Shown here: in pieces, positions 42,578-51,500 of the stretch | Layout: each line of letters begins with the position of its first letter | Numbering within the stretch: position 1 is the first letter of the stretch | NCBI RefSeq assembly: GCF_001044425.1 | Contig: NZ_LFML01000093.1 | Location: 1-64,000, forward strand | Direction of reading: 5' to 3' | DNA: 64,000 nt | DNA from: Streptomyces roseus | GTDB lineage: Bacteria > Actinomycetota > Actinomycetes > Streptomycetales > Streptomycetaceae | Translations under genes and position numbers: made by a program | Notes under the pieces: model-generated | What the model was told of the DNA's origin: nothing | The model's input: only the letters and a program-made list of their open reading frames with translations | The model's database searches: none

Positions 42578-43300
42578 TCAGGGCGCGGGTTCGTAGACGA
42601 CGCTGGTCGTGGGGCAGTCCTCGGCGAGACCGAGGAGAGCCTGACGCTCGTTCTCGTCGACGGCCAAGTCCCACCGCAGCTTGGTTCCGACCCAAGTGGC
42701 GGCGTAGGTGCAGTGGTAGGAGCCGTCCGAGGGCAGCCACTCGGCCGGGTCCTTGTCGGCCTTGGACCGGTTGGATGCGGCGGACACCGCGATCAGCGTG
42801 TCCGGGGAGGCCTGGTCGTTCGCGTACGCTTCTCGTCGCGCCGCCGACCACGGCACCTGCTCCGAGTCGTACACCTCCGCCAACGGCACGAAGTGGTCCA
42901 CATCAAGCCGCGCCGCGTCCGTCACGACCACGTCGTCGTAGGCGCTGCGCCAGGATCCGCCGGTCAGCTTGCAGCCGGCCGCGACCTGCGGCGCCACAAC
43001 CGCTTCGGCGAGGATAACTTCCTTGCGGGTGTCACAGCCGTCCCCGGCGTTGAGGCCCTTGTTCCAGTGCTTGTACAGGTCCCGCTTGTAGCCCTCGCGG
43101 TGCTCGACGCCGACGGGCAGGCGGTCGATGGCCTCGAACAGCGGCATCGGAGCCCGCAGCCCGGCCGGGCCACCGGTCAAGGCGGCCGCGGGTGCCGCCG
43201 TGACGGTGGGTGCGGAGTGCGCGGCCGGAGCCGCGGTGAACAGGGGCAGGGTGCAGAGGGCGAGCGCAGGCAGGCCGCGCAGCATCAGGTTCTTGATCAC
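42578..43300 (-). CDS. Secreted HNH-family nuclease (intact)
   Basis: A signal peptide (MLRGLPALALCTLPLFTAAP, cleavage near AHSA) precedes the nuclease domain. Markers are EHREGYKRDLYKHWNKGLNA, DGCDTRKEVILAEAVV, RLDVDHFVPLAEVYDSEQVP with the catalytic DxDH histidine, REAYANDQ, SNRSKADKDPAEWLP and CTYAATWVGTKLRWDL. This is the Streptomyces secreted DUF1524-like HNH nuclease group. It is the intact paralogue of the gene split at 9281/15007. GTG 43300 or ATG 43285 may be the start. Confidence 0.88.
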   Translation of the reverse strand: MIKNLMLRGLPALALCTLPLFTAAPAAHSAPTVTAAPAAALTGGPAGLRAPMPLFEAIDRLPVGVEHREGYKRDLYKHWNKGLNAGDGCDTRKEVILAEAVVAPQVAAGCKLTGGSWRSAYDDVVVTDAARLDVDHFVPLAEVYDSEQVPWSAARREAYANDQASPDTLIAVSAASNRSKADKDPAEWLPSDGSYHCTYAATWVGTKLRWDLAVDENERQALLGLAEDCPTTSVVYEPAP

Positions 43301-43375
43301 AAAGGCCGGTGTAGCGGGCCCGATACCCACCCCGACAGGCTCCCGGGGACAACTCACCCGTGCGGACGGCCGGAT

Positions 43376-43609
43376 TCACCGAAGAAACGCGCCTGCTCCC
43401 TCAGCTTCGTTGTGGTCGAGGTACCCGCCGTCACCCGGGTCCCGGCTGACGTCCGCGTGCACGAGCAGCTGTACCTCGTCCTCACCGGGGGTACGGCGCA
43501 ACCGGCACGGACCTGAGGACAGGAACAGGGCCGAGATTCGTTGAGCGGCTTCGAGTGCGGCCTTCTCCTGGCCCCGGATCTTGATCGTGATCACGCTCTC
43601 GTCGCTCAT
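43376..43609 (-). CDS. Small conserved hypothetical protein (77 aa)
   Basis: MSDESVITIKIRGQEKAALE and AAQRISALFLSSGPCRLRRT are followed by QLLVHADVSRDPGDGGYLD. This is a compact alpha/beta protein that resembles short Streptomyces proteins of unknown function. ATG 43609 is chosen because upstream codons are Gly/Pro-rich noise. The ribosome binding site is weak. Confidence 0.55.
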   Translation of the reverse strand: MSDESVITIKIRGQEKAALEAAQRISALFLSSGPCRLRRTPGEDEVQLLVHADVSRDPGDGGYLDHNEAEGAGAFLR

Positions 43610-43769
43610 ACCCCAGGAACCGTCTGCGGCTGGCCGTGGTTCTCGCCTCTGCGGGAGGATCACACCATCGAGCCCCCAAGGGTCCCCGGTGGGCGGGGTG
43701 GCGGCGCGATAGCGCCAATCTCGCCCATTGCCGGGTGGCGGCGATCCGACGGCCGGTATTTTCGCCGCC

Positions 43770-43922
43770 ATGACCGTTCCTGTGCTTGATCGGCGTCCGT
43801 CGTCTCCCGGGCCTACGTCGAAGCCGCCGCCGGGGCGTCCGTCGACGGATCCGCCGACCCGTCCGGACAAGAACCCGCCGTTCCCGCCGAACAATCCTCA
43901 GCAGCCCCGGCCGGGAGGCTGA
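43770..43922 (+). CDS. Proline-rich small ORF (50 aa)
   Basis: The peptide is about one third proline (PSSPGPTSKPPPGRPSTDPP, then PFPPNNPQQPRPGG). It stops six bases before the kinase-like gene, whose ribosome binding site GGGAGG lies in its last codons. It could be a leader peptide or a small partner protein, or not translated. Kept as low confidence. Confidence 0.3.
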   Translation: MTVPVLDRRPSSPGPTSKPPPGRPSTDPPTRPDKNPPFPPNNPQQPRPGG

Positions 43923-43928
43923 CCGGTC

Positions 43929-44738
43929 ATGCGCGTTGACCGGCTCCCGTTCGAGGAGCTTCCCGACGATACCCGGCAGGCGATCGCGGCCCGGGTGGGG
44001 GAGGACTGCCCGCGGGCGGAGGTGGAGTCGGGGACCAGTTCCGCGCTCGCGTCGCTGTTCTGGCCGGAGTCGGGCCCGGAGATGGTGTTCGTCAAAGGTC
44101 TCCCCCTGGACCACCCGCGGATCGGTGAGCTGCGGGCCGAAGCAGCCGTTGCCCCTTTCGTGCCTGCGATCGCCCCCAGGATGCTGTGGCAGGAGGAGGC
44201 CGGCGGGTGGCTGCTGCTCTGCTTCGAGGGCGCCCACGCCTCCGCGTGGGCGTACTTCGGCGAGGACGGTGACCATCTGGAGCCGGTCGCCGCGGCCCTG
44301 CGCGAGCTGAGTCTGCTGCCCGCGCCTGACGGCGTGCGGCTGACCCCGTGGGACCGGTGGGGCGAGTACTGCGACCCCGCCCAGGAAGGCCTCCTGACGG
44401 GGGACCGGCTGGTGCATTCGGATCCGGCCGCCACCAACTTCATGGTCGAGCGCAGCGGCCGGGTATGGATGATCGACTGGGCATGGGCCATGCGCGGCCC
44501 CGCATGGATCGACGCCGCACTCTGGGGATTCCGCCTGGTCCTCGACGGCAAGCAGAGCATCGAGGACGCAGCACGCTGGGCCCGCACCATCCCCGCGTTC
44601 GCCCAGGCTCCCCGCGAGGGAGTACGGGTTCTTGCGGAGGCGGAGGCGCGATCCTGGGAGGCTTGGCGCGAGCACGGGATGACCGAGCTCGACGAGACGA
44701 TCACAGCCGCCCGCACATGGGCCGCGCACTGGCGCTGA
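43929..44738 (+). CDS. Aminoglycoside-phosphotransferase-like protein
   Basis: The protein-kinase-like fold is marked by VFVKGLPLDHPRIGELRAEA (nucleotide-binding lysine), APRMLWQEEAGGWLLLCFEG (hinge), DRLVHSDPAATNFMVERSGR (catalytic HxDxxxxN) and VWMIDWAWAMRGPAWIDAAL (metal-binding D). The length (269 aa) fits APH/ChoK-like small-molecule kinases. Most Streptomyces members have no proven substrate, so resistance should not be assumed. ATG 43929 follows GGGAGG. Confidence 0.8.
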   Translation: MRVDRLPFEELPDDTRQAIAARVGEDCPRAEVESGTSSALASLFWPESGPEMVFVKGLPLDHPRIGELRAEAAVAPFVPAIAPRMLWQEEAGGWLLLCFEGAHASAWAYFGEDGDHLEPVAAALRELSLLPAPDGVRLTPWDRWGEYCDPAQEGLLTGDRLVHSDPAATNFMVERSGRVWMIDWAWAMRGPAWIDAALWGFRLVLDGKQSIEDAARWARTIPAFAQAPREGVRVLAEAEARSWEAWREHGMTELDETITAARTWAAHWR

Positions 44739-44918
44739 CAACCTGACGCCCCCGGGCCCCCGGCGCTCTGCCTGCCGAACACATGGCTGTTCCGGTGGCA
44801 GCGCGGCTCCGGCCCGGCGGCTGCGCGCGCGAGCACCGCCTTCCGCTGTACTCCGACGAGACGTTCGGCACCCGCTACCGTCACGAGGACTGGTCGTGGC
44901 TGGAGGCCCGCCACTGGG

Positions 44919-45506
44919 TCAGGGGTGGAGGTAGTCGTTGAGGTAGGTGCGGGCGGCGGTTTCGCTCGTGCCGAGGGCGGTCGCCACGTCCTTGAGAGGC
45001 ACGTCGAGGGCGGCGAGTTCGTACGCGGCCTCTTGGCCGGTCTGGGCGATGACATACCGCAGGTCGGCGAGCGCTTTCAACACCGCCAGCGGTTCCTCGA
45101 CAGCGAGGACATCGAGTTGCCGGACGAGCTCGGTGAGCAGACCGGTCAGCTCTGCGGGGAGCGGGACGGATGCGTCCCGGACCACCGATACGTGGGCCTC
45201 GTAGTCGCCGATCGGCCCGGACAGGTCGACGTCCGCCTCATACAGCGGCTCGTCGTCGGCGAGGGTGGTCCAGTCGAGGGGGTACTCGGCCGCGCCGCGC
45301 CAGCCGCACGAGCAGCTGCCCCGCAGCAGCTCGGCCCGGGGCCGCCCTCGCCGGCCGTCGTAGGCGTGCCACTCCGTTGACGAGGGCACGTCCGGGCCGC
45401 TGCCCACGTCGAAGTAGACCGGGCCCGGCTCACTGCCGTCGGCCAGCAGCACCCCCACCGCCCCCTGATGCGCGGCTCCCAGCGCCTTCAGCACCCTGTC
45501 CACCAC
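44919..45506 (-). CDS. Hypothetical protein with CxCGWRG motif (paralogue of 15515)
   Basis: A SCSCGWRGAAEYPLDWTTLA segment is followed by a helical region and a C-terminal HTH-like unit (VPLKDVATALGTSETAARTY). The overall order is shared with 15515-16041. GTG 45506 is chosen because GGGGAGGGG lies six bases upstream; TTG 45512 also lies in frame. The 180 bp upstream of its stop (44740-44918) may contain another gene fragment reading LYSDETFGTRYRHEDWSWLE on the plus strand. Confidence 0.7.
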   Translation of the reverse strand: MVDRVLKALGAAHQGAVGVLLADGSEPGPVYFDVGSGPDVPSSTEWHAYDGRRGRPRAELLRGSCSCGWRGAAEYPLDWTTLADDEPLYEADVDLSGPIGDYEAHVSVVRDASVPLPAELTGLLTELVRQLDVLAVEEPLAVLKALADLRYVIAQTGQEAAYELAALDVPLKDVATALGTSETAARTYLNDYLHP

Positions 45507-46070
45507 GACCAACCCCTCCCCGTGCCTTGATCGAGCCGGCCCACCGGCCGCTCCACGCGTTCAGGGTGCCGTGACCCGGGCGTGCGCGTACCGGGATCCA
45601 CCGAAAGCGGTACGGGACCTGTCCCTCGGCAGCCCGCAACCCTGGCGGACGCAGACGTGCTGCCCAGGGCATCGACCCGCCGCAGGAAACGACGCGCGCA
45701 CGAAGAACGGACAGGTGTGCGAAGAACTCCGCAGAACGGCTGTTACCCGAGCAACTGGTCCAGCCGGGTGAGGCGGAGAAGGAGTGCGCCCGGTGGTGCG
45801 CCGGAGCACGCCGACCCCGCTGTCCGGTTCGCGGGGCTGGTGCGTGTAGCGGTCAATGGATGTCAGGGGCACACCCGGGCGGGATGTATGCGGTGTGCAG
45901 GTGAGTGTGACGGATATGTCCGCGTCCGGTAACTAGTATCGGGCGGGGGCTGCGGCGCAGGGCGTGCCGGGTCGAGAGTGTGGCCCTCGGCTCATCCGGG
46001 CCGACCACGACAGAAGCCTTCACCGGCTTGTTTCGGCTGGTGGAGTGCTGTGCTTGAGGGAGCGCCACCC
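45507..46070. other. Gene-poor stretch
   Basis: No supported coding sequence. It must hold the promoters of both divergent neighbours; the AT-richer bases around 45930-45945 (ctagtatcg) are a plausible -10 for the secreted lamin-tail gene. Confidence 0.4.
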
Positions 46071-46532
46071 ATGTCTTCTGCCTCTTCCGTGCGCCGTATC
46101 GCCGCCACCGTGCTGGCCGCGGGTGCCGTGGTCGGTGCGGCCGCGCTGCCGGCCGCCGCGCAGGACCACGGCCAGCGTCAGCACCCGCGGGTGGAGATCA
46201 GCCGGGTCCAGGCCGACAGTCCCGGACGCGACGACCACACCAACCGCTCCCTGAACAACGAGTGGGTGGAGATCACCAACACCACCCGCGATGCGATCAA
46301 CCTGCGCGGCTGGACGCTGCGCGACGCGGACGGCAACCGCTACCGCTTCGACAACACCCGCATCAACGGCCGCGCCACCATCCGCATCCACACCGGCACC
46401 GGCCACAACACCCGCACCGACCTCTTCCAGAACAGCCGCGAGTACATCTGGGGCAACAACGGCGACACCGCCACCCTGCGCGATGACCGCGGTCGCACCG
46501 TCGACACCGAAACCTGGGGCCGCCGACGCTAA
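46071..46532 (+). CDS. Secreted lamin-tail-domain protein
   Basis: A signal peptide (SVRRIAATVLAAGAVVGAAA, cleavage after PAAA) is followed by a single lamin-tail domain: VEISRVQADSPGRDDHTNRS, LNNEWVEITNTTRDAINLRG, WTLRDADGNRYRFDNTRING and TATLRDDRGRTVDTETWG. The immunoglobulin-like domain is common in small secreted Streptomyces proteins and is thought to mediate binding. ATG 46071 has GAGGGAG upstream. It lies just left of the IS256 element. Confidence 0.88.
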   Translation: MSSASSVRRIAATVLAAGAVVGAAALPAAAQDHGQRQHPRVEISRVQADSPGRDDHTNRSLNNEWVEITNTTRDAINLRGWTLRDADGNRYRFDNTRINGRATIRIHTGTGHNTRTDLFQNSREYIWGNNGDTATLRDDRGRTVDTETWGRRR

Positions 46533-46641
46533 CCCACACCACGCGCGCACGGGTCGTCGCCCCCTACCGGGCGACGGCCCGCACCGCTGCCTCAGGAGGG
46601 TTACGCGTCGGTCTATGCGCCGAGGGCGTCCCGTTCCTTGC

Positions 46642-48015
46642 GGGCCTGTCCAGTAGACGGTGTAACCGTGGTTGGTTCGTAGGTCAGATTCGGTTGTGGG
46701 TGAGGCGTCCGTCGAAGGCGATGTCGAATGCCTGGAGGGCTCGCTTCCAGCGGGTGGTCCAGCGTTTGCGGCCGGCGCCGGTCGGGTCGAGGGACATCAC
46801 CGCGAGGTAGACGCACTTCATGGCGGCGTTCTCTGAGGGGAAGTGGCCGCGGGCCCTGACTGCCCGGCGGATCCTGGCGTTCACGGACTCGATCGCGTTG
46901 GTGGTGCAGACGATGCGGCGGATCTCTGCGTCGAACTGCAGGAACGGGACGAACTCGGCCCAGGCGTTCTCCCACAACCGGACGATCGCCGGGTACTTCT
47001 GGCCCCATTCCTCGCAGAACTCGAGGAATCGGCTGGTGGCCGCGTCTTCGGTCGGAGCGGTGTAGACGGGCTTCAGGGCTTTGGCGATCTTGTCCCAGTC
47101 CTGGCGGCCCGCATAGCGGAAGGAGGCCCGCAGCAGGTGAACGACGCAGGTCTGGACGACGGTCTGGGGCCAGACCTCGCCGACCGCGTCGGGCAGGCCC
47201 TTCAAGCCGTCACAGACCAGCATCAGGACGTCCTCGACGCCGCGGTTCTTCAGCTCGGTCAGGACCCGCAGCCAGTGCTTGGCACCCTCGCCGCCTTCGC
47301 CGCCGGCCCACAGTCCGAGGATGTCGCGGTGGCCTTCGGCGGTGACCGCCAGCGCCACATAGATGGGGCGGTTGGCGACCTGGCCGTCGCGGATCTTCAC
47401 GTTGATACAGTCGATGAACACGACCGGATAGACGCAGTCGAGTGGACGGGCCTGCCACTCGGCCATGCCCTCCATCACCGAATCGGTGATCGTCGAGATG
47501 GTCTGCTTGGAGACCTCGGCCCCGTAGACCTCGGCCAGGTGAGCGGAGATCTCGCCGTGGGTCAGGCCCTTCGCCGACAGAGACAGGACCATCTCGTCGA
47601 CGCCGGTCAGCCGGCGCTGACGCTTTTTCACGATCTGCGGCTCGAACGCTCCCTCCCGGTCCCGCGGCACCTCGATCTCCACCGGGCCGACGTCCGTGAT
47701 GACGGTCTTGGAGCGTTTCCCGTTCCTCGAGTTCCCGCCGTTCTTGCCCGCAGGATCGTGCCGGTCATAGCCGAGATGGTCCGTCATCTCGCCCTCGAGA
47801 GCCGACTCCAGCAGTCGCTTCGTCAGCTGCTGGAGCAGACCACCCTCGCCCGTCAGCTGCAGGCCCTCGGCCTGGGCCCGGGCCACGAGCTCGTTCAGGA
47901 ACCGGTCATCGACAGCCGCCGGCGAGGCTGCAGCCTCAGGCTCCATAGCTATGTTCTCGCTGGTCACAGGTGCAATCCTCCATGATCGGAGTTACACCGT
48001 TCCTTTTACAGGCCC
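46642..48015 (-). mobile_element. Complete IS256-family element
   Basis: The ends are gggcctgt-N7-acggtgtaac on the left (46642-46666) and its inverted counterpart gttacaccgt-N7-acaggccc on the right (47991-48015). The outer 8 and inner 10 bases match perfectly. The transposase gene fills the inside. No clear target duplication was seen in the flanks, so neighbouring DNA may have rearranged after insertion. Confidence 0.85.
46684..47967 (-). CDS. IS256-family transposase
   Basis: The 427-residue protein is complete. It has GGLLQQLTKRLLESALEGEM, the family stretch MVLSLSAKGLTHGEISAHLA, DDE residues in VVFIDCINVKIRDGQVANRP and MLVCDGLKGLPDAVGEVWPQ, the CVVHLLRASFRYAGRQDW motif, and CTTNAIESVNARIRRAVRAR with the last E. 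GTG 47967 follows GGAGG by nine bases. It is probably active. A truncated relative is at 17884-18196. Confidence 0.93.
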   Translation of the reverse strand: MTSENIAMEPEAAASPAAVDDRFLNELVARAQAEGLQLTGEGGLLQQLTKRLLESALEGEMTDHLGYDRHDPAGKNGGNSRNGKRSKTVITDVGPVEIEVPRDREGAFEPQIVKKRQRRLTGVDEMVLSLSAKGLTHGEISAHLAEVYGAEVSKQTISTITDSVMEGMAEWQARPLDCVYPVVFIDCINVKIRDGQVANRPIYVALAVTAEGHRDILGLWAGGEGGEGAKHWLRVLTELKNRGVEDVLMLVCDGLKGLPDAVGEVWPQTVVQTCVVHLLRASFRYAGRQDWDKIAKALKPVYTAPTEDAATSRFLEFCEEWGQKYPAIVRLWENAWAEFVPFLQFDAEIRRIVCTTNAIESVNARIRRAVRARGHFPSENAAMKCVYLAVMSLDPTGAGRKRWTTRWKRALQAFDIAFDGRLTHNRI

Positions 48016-48099
48016 GCTCCCGACTCTGAAGGGGTCAGCCGGAGTCGGCGGGGGTTCGGCAGCCCGATATTGATCTTGCTTTGGGAAGAGACCGTTTGT

Positions 48100-48135
48100 G
48101 AGAAGGCGGCGCTGTCGTTGCACCGGCGCCTTCTC
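48100..48135. terminator. Hairpin after the MFS remnant
   Basis: gagaaggcg (48100-48108) and cgccttctc (48127-48135) form a perfect 9 bp stem just downstream of the minus-strand MFS stop codon. It is a likely factor-independent terminator. Confidence 0.6.
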
Positions 48136-48138
48136 GGC

Positions 48139-48573
48139 TCAGGCGGTTCGGGTCTGTTTGGGGAGCAGGATCATGAGTGCCCACATGGTGGTCAGGGCGG
48201 CGATGACGTACCAGAGGCTGTGGGCGAAGGCGCTGTTCATGGCGGGGCCTTGGGTGCCCGCGGGGGTGTGGGTGAACAGGACGACGCTGGTGGCGGCGGT
48301 GCCCAGGGCGATGCCGAGCTGGGTTGCGGTGTTGAAGAGGCCGGAGGCGGATCCGGCGTGCTGGTGGGCGACCTTGCCGAGGGTGAGGTCGGCGAGCGGG
48401 GCGCCGATCATGCCCAGGCCGAAGCCGACGGCCAGCATCGGGGCGGCGGTGCGCCAGATGCCCATGCCGGCGGGGTCGGTGGTGATGAGCTGGTGGTATC
48501 CGGTGAGCGTTGCGGCGGCGAGCAGGACGCCGGCCCGAGGGACGGCGCGGCCATGCCGGTGGACCAGGCTCAT
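48139..48573 (-). pseudogene. MFS drug-transporter C-terminal remnant
   Basis: About 144 residues covering the last four or so transmembrane helices of a DHA2/EmrB-type transporter: AAPMLAVGFGLGMIGAPLAD, LTLGKVAHQHAGSASGLFNT, ATQLGIALGTAATSVVLFTH and SLWYVIAALTTMWALMILLP. A complete transporter has about 480 residues; everything before helix 10 or so is missing. The break at about 48573 is followed by another gene fragment. Confidence 0.75.
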
Positions 48574-48639
48574 GGCGAGCCACCCTGGCCTTCGCCCTCG
48601 CGCCGCTGGCCCGTACGGCCGGACAGGGCGCCGAGTCGG

Positions 48640-48857
48640 GTCAGCGGTTGCGGGGGTTGAGGTGGCGCACAGGCGGTCGGTGGCGGTGAAGCAGGTTCCG
48701 ATCGCCGGGCCGTGATCTCGGATCTTCCTTGAGGGCTGGTTGCGTATCCGAGGCCGGTGGAGGTGGCCGTTTCGGCGAACAGTGAGCCGAACGCGTCGGA
48801 GTCAGACGTCGACCAGGCGCGGGCCAGACGAGCGGGCATGAAAGAGAAGTCGGCCAC
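48640..48857 (-). pseudogene. SnoaL/NTF2-like protein remnant
   Basis: The opening ARLARAWSTSDSDAFGSLFA followed by TSTGLGYATSPQGRSEITAR matches the first part of small SnoaL-like (NTF2-fold) proteins. Sequence then becomes low-complexity and the rest of the fold is missing. Confidence 0.4.
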
Positions 48858-49116
48858 TGACGGCCCTCACAGCGGGTCAGGCAGGTGGCTTGCGTGAAAC
48901 GCGGCAGGCATGGGGCCCCCGCCATGGTGGGCGGGTGGCTCTCCGGCCTTGGGGGCTTCCGGCGGGAAGATCGCATGCTCGGCGGTGGCGGTGCCACGTA
49001 GAGGCTGTTTTGGGCGAGGCCCCCCGGCGGGCGCTCGCCGTTCGTGGCGGCGGACCGCGCGGCGCGGTACGCGGGGGCCGGGGGCGTCGCCTCCCGGCCC
49101 TCGCGTGTCCCGGGCG

Positions 49117-50460
49117 CTACTTGAGCACGCCCGCCCCCGTCGTCGTCGCCAGCGACGTCGGAAGGTTGCTCGCCGAGGGCTCCAGGCCCGTGGTGAGGGT
49201 CGGTGTCCAGTTGGCCGTGGTCTTCAGGTCCTTGGACGAGGCGGCGTTGTAGGCGGCGACGAGGTCGGTCACCGTGCCGTTGACGAGGTTGCCGGAGCCC
49301 TTGACCGATCCGGTGCCGTCACCGCTGAGGAGCTTGGCCGCCTTCGCACCGGACGGCAGCCTCCAGTAGTTGTTCTCGGCGACGACCTGAGCCTTGGCCC
49401 GGGAGTTGATGCTGTACTGCGGGGTGTACCCGTTGAGGGGTGTGACGTCGTAGAAGTTGTTGTAGATGTGGATCTGGCCGATGCGGGCCAGCGGGGCGCG
49501 CTGCATGATGCCCTTCCACACGTTGTGGTGGATGGAGACGCGCAGCTTGCCGACGCTGTCGGTGTCGCTGCTGCCGATCAGCATCGTCTTGTCGTGGTTG
49601 GTGAACTGGTTGCGCGAGACGGTCACCAGGTCGGATCCCTTGGTGATGTCGAGGGCGCCGTCGTGGATCTGGTACTCGCGGCCGAAGTACTTCGGGTTGG
49701 CGCTGTCGAAGTGCGGCGCGTCGGTGAACGTGTTGTGGTCCGCCCACACGTGGGTCGCGCCGCGCAGGGACACCGAGTCGTAGTTGGAGTTCCAGTTGCC
49801 GTCGTCTCCGTCGGTCGGGTCCCACTGCGGGAAGCAGTCCTCGGTGGCGGCGAAGGTCAGGTTGCGGACGATGACGTTGTCCACGTTCTGAATCTGGAGC
49901 ATGGCCCCGGTGAGGCCCGCGTTCGTGCCGGGCACGCCCACAATCGTCGCGTTGGCGGGGACCTTGAAGACAGTGTTCTTGCCCTGCTTGGCCTGGGCGG
50001 CGGCGCGTGCCGTCTCCTGGGTGCCGGAGGGAAGCTTGGAGCGGCCGTAGGTGGCCGGGTCGTAGGCCTTGAGGTAGGCCGACAGTGAGTAGCCGGTACC
50101 GAGGGCGTAGTCGGCGCAGGTCAACTTCTTTCCGCTGTCATCGGTGTTGGCGTCGATCATGCCGTTGATCTTGATGAGGCGGGGTGTGGTGTCGGAGACC
50201 GATCCCAGCGCCTTCACGAGTTGCGCACGGGTGGAGACGGTGAAGGTGTGGGCGGCGTCGGCCTCCGTGCCACCGATGGTCCCCGTACCGGAGGACGCCC
50301 AGCCGTCCTTCGCGGTGAGCGTCTGGTGGTACAGGTCGGCGGTCCCGGCGTTGGCGTTCATCACGACAGCACCAGAGCCGACGCATGCGACGACGACGGC
50401 CGCGCAGAGAACGGCGCCACGACGGGATCGGAGGGACCGGCGGTGGGAGCGAGCAGCCAC
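49117..50460 (-). CDS. Secreted pectate lyase, family PL1
   Basis: A signal peptide (GAVLCAAVVVACVGSGAVVM) precedes a PL1 beta-helix domain of about 400 residues: TFTVSTRAQLVKALG, TIVGVPGTNAGLTGAMLQI, VDNVIVRNLTFAATEDCFPQ, THVWADHNTFTDAPHFD, LDITKGSDLVTVSRNQFTNH, KLRVSIHHNVWKGIMQRAPL and IHIYNNFYDVTPLNG. It has the calcium-binding aspartates and the R-x-P-x-x-R catalytic arginine region. It cleaves polygalacturonate by beta-elimination outside the cell. Transcribed away from the sigma factor gene across a 470 bp shared upstream region. Confidence 0.92.
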   Translation of the reverse strand: MAARSHRRSLRSRRGAVLCAAVVVACVGSGAVVMNANAGTADLYHQTLTAKDGWASSGTGTIGGTEADAAHTFTVSTRAQLVKALGSVSDTTPRLIKINGMIDANTDDSGKKLTCADYALGTGYSLSAYLKAYDPATYGRSKLPSGTQETARAAAQAKQGKNTVFKVPANATIVGVPGTNAGLTGAMLQIQNVDNVIVRNLTFAATEDCFPQWDPTDGDDGNWNSNYDSVSLRGATHVWADHNTFTDAPHFDSANPKYFGREYQIHDGALDITKGSDLVTVSRNQFTNHDKTMLIGSSDTDSVGKLRVSIHHNVWKGIMQRAPLARIGQIHIYNNFYDVTPLNGYTPQYSINSRAKAQVVAENNYWRLPSGAKAAKLLSGDGTGSVKGSGNLVNGTVTDLVAAYNAASSKDLKTTANWTPTLTTGLEPSASNLPTSLATTTGAGVLK

Positions 50461-50933
50461 GGGGCTTCCTTAAGGGGAGAAAGAGGCTAACGGGGTGACG
50501 CCTTGTTAGTGGCCGCCGACCTTTGAAAGGTTGCCGCGTGCGGGAAGCCGGTTTGCAGGCCAGACCAGACCAGACCAGACCAGGCCAGGCCAGGCCGGCA
50601 ACCGAACCTGATTCGGGACCAAGAGGTCACGAGTACACATCCCGCCGGCCCGAGCCCCACATGGGCGGGTGGAGGTCAGCTTGCGAGAGTGTCTGCCTCT
50701 GACTTTGCCTGCGCGTCCAAGACGCGCTCCACGGTCCCGGTTCGGTCGCCGCAGCGATTCAGCCGATCGCCGTCACGGCTGCGGGCGCCCCTGTGCGCCT
50801 GGAGACGTGGCAGAGCAAGCGCTTGGTCACTGCTACTCTTGCGGATCTCGTCCGGACATTCACATGTCGCACACATGACAGGCACAGGCGCCCGGTTCCG
50901 GGGCCCCGAGGTCGCTGCGAGGAGACATCGCCC
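50461..50933. other. Divergent promoter region of the pectin island
   Basis: No gene. It separates the pectate lyase (minus) from the sigma factor (plus). It contains acctttgaaaggt, a 13 bp palindrome at about 50519-50531, and a short tandem repeat at 50560-50597. Either could affect regulation. Confidence 0.5.
50560..50597. repeat. Pentanucleotide tandem repeat
   Basis: Four to five units of ccaga are followed by three of ccagg, an imperfect 5 bp tandem array upstream of the pectate lyase gene. Arrays of this type vary by slippage. Confidence 0.7.
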
Positions 50934-51500
50934 GTGGCCACAATCGTCGATGACGCCGCTTCCGTGGAGTTCCATGCCTTCTTCGAGCGGCACCACGCCG
51001 AATTGGCCCGGCTCGCGCACCTGTTGACCGGTGAGGCGGATGCCGCCGACGACCTGGCCGCGGATGCGCTGCTCGCGCTGTGGCACCGCTGGGACCGGCT
51101 GCGGGCGAGCGAGCAGCCGGTGGCGTACGCGCGGGGCGTGGTCGCCAATCTGGCCCGGGCGCGGATACGCAGCGCGGTGCGCGAGCGGCGGCGTGTCGCG
51201 CTGTTCTGGGCGCAGCGGGAGGAGAAGACCGAGAATCCGGACGTGGCCGGGGCGGTGGACGTACGTCGGGCGCTGCGCAGGCTGCCGTTCCGGAAGCGGG
51301 CGTGCGTCGTGCTGCGCCATGCGTTCGACCTGTCCGAGAAGGACACCGCGCTGGCCCTGGGCGTGTCGGTCGGTACGGTGAAGAGCCAGACCTCGAAGGG
51401 GATGGCCGAGCTGCAGCGGCTGCTCGGCGCGCAGGACGCTCCGCGTAAGGTGCATGCGGCAATGGCGCGTACCGGGACGGCCGGAGGAAGGGACCGATGA
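50934..51500 (+). CDS. SigE-family ECF sigma factor
   Basis: Region 2 is FHAFFERHHAELARLAHLLT, ADDLAADALLALWHRWDRLR and QPVAYARGVVANLARARIRS. Region 4 is DVRRALRRLPFRKRACVVLR, HAFDLSEKDTALALGVSVGT and VKSQTSKGMAELQRLLG. GTG 50934 has GAGGAG at good spacing, giving 188 residues, the normal size. Its stop overlaps the ATG of a membrane protein (ATGA), the usual sigma/anti-sigma arrangement. It sits between two pectin-degrading genes and may control them (inference). Confidence 0.9.
   Translation: MATIVDDAASVEFHAFFERHHAELARLAHLLTGEADAADDLAADALLALWHRWDRLRASEQPVAYARGVVANLARARIRSAVRERRRVALFWAQREEKTENPDVAGAVDVRRALRRLPFRKRACVVLRHAFDLSEKDTALALGVSVGTVKSQTSKGMAELQRLLGAQDAPRKVHAAMARTGTAGGRDR

Noticed and set aside
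43929..44738. Calling the kinase-like gene an aminoglycoside resistance gene
   Set aside because: Only the general APH fold motifs are present; most Streptomyces members have no link with resistance.
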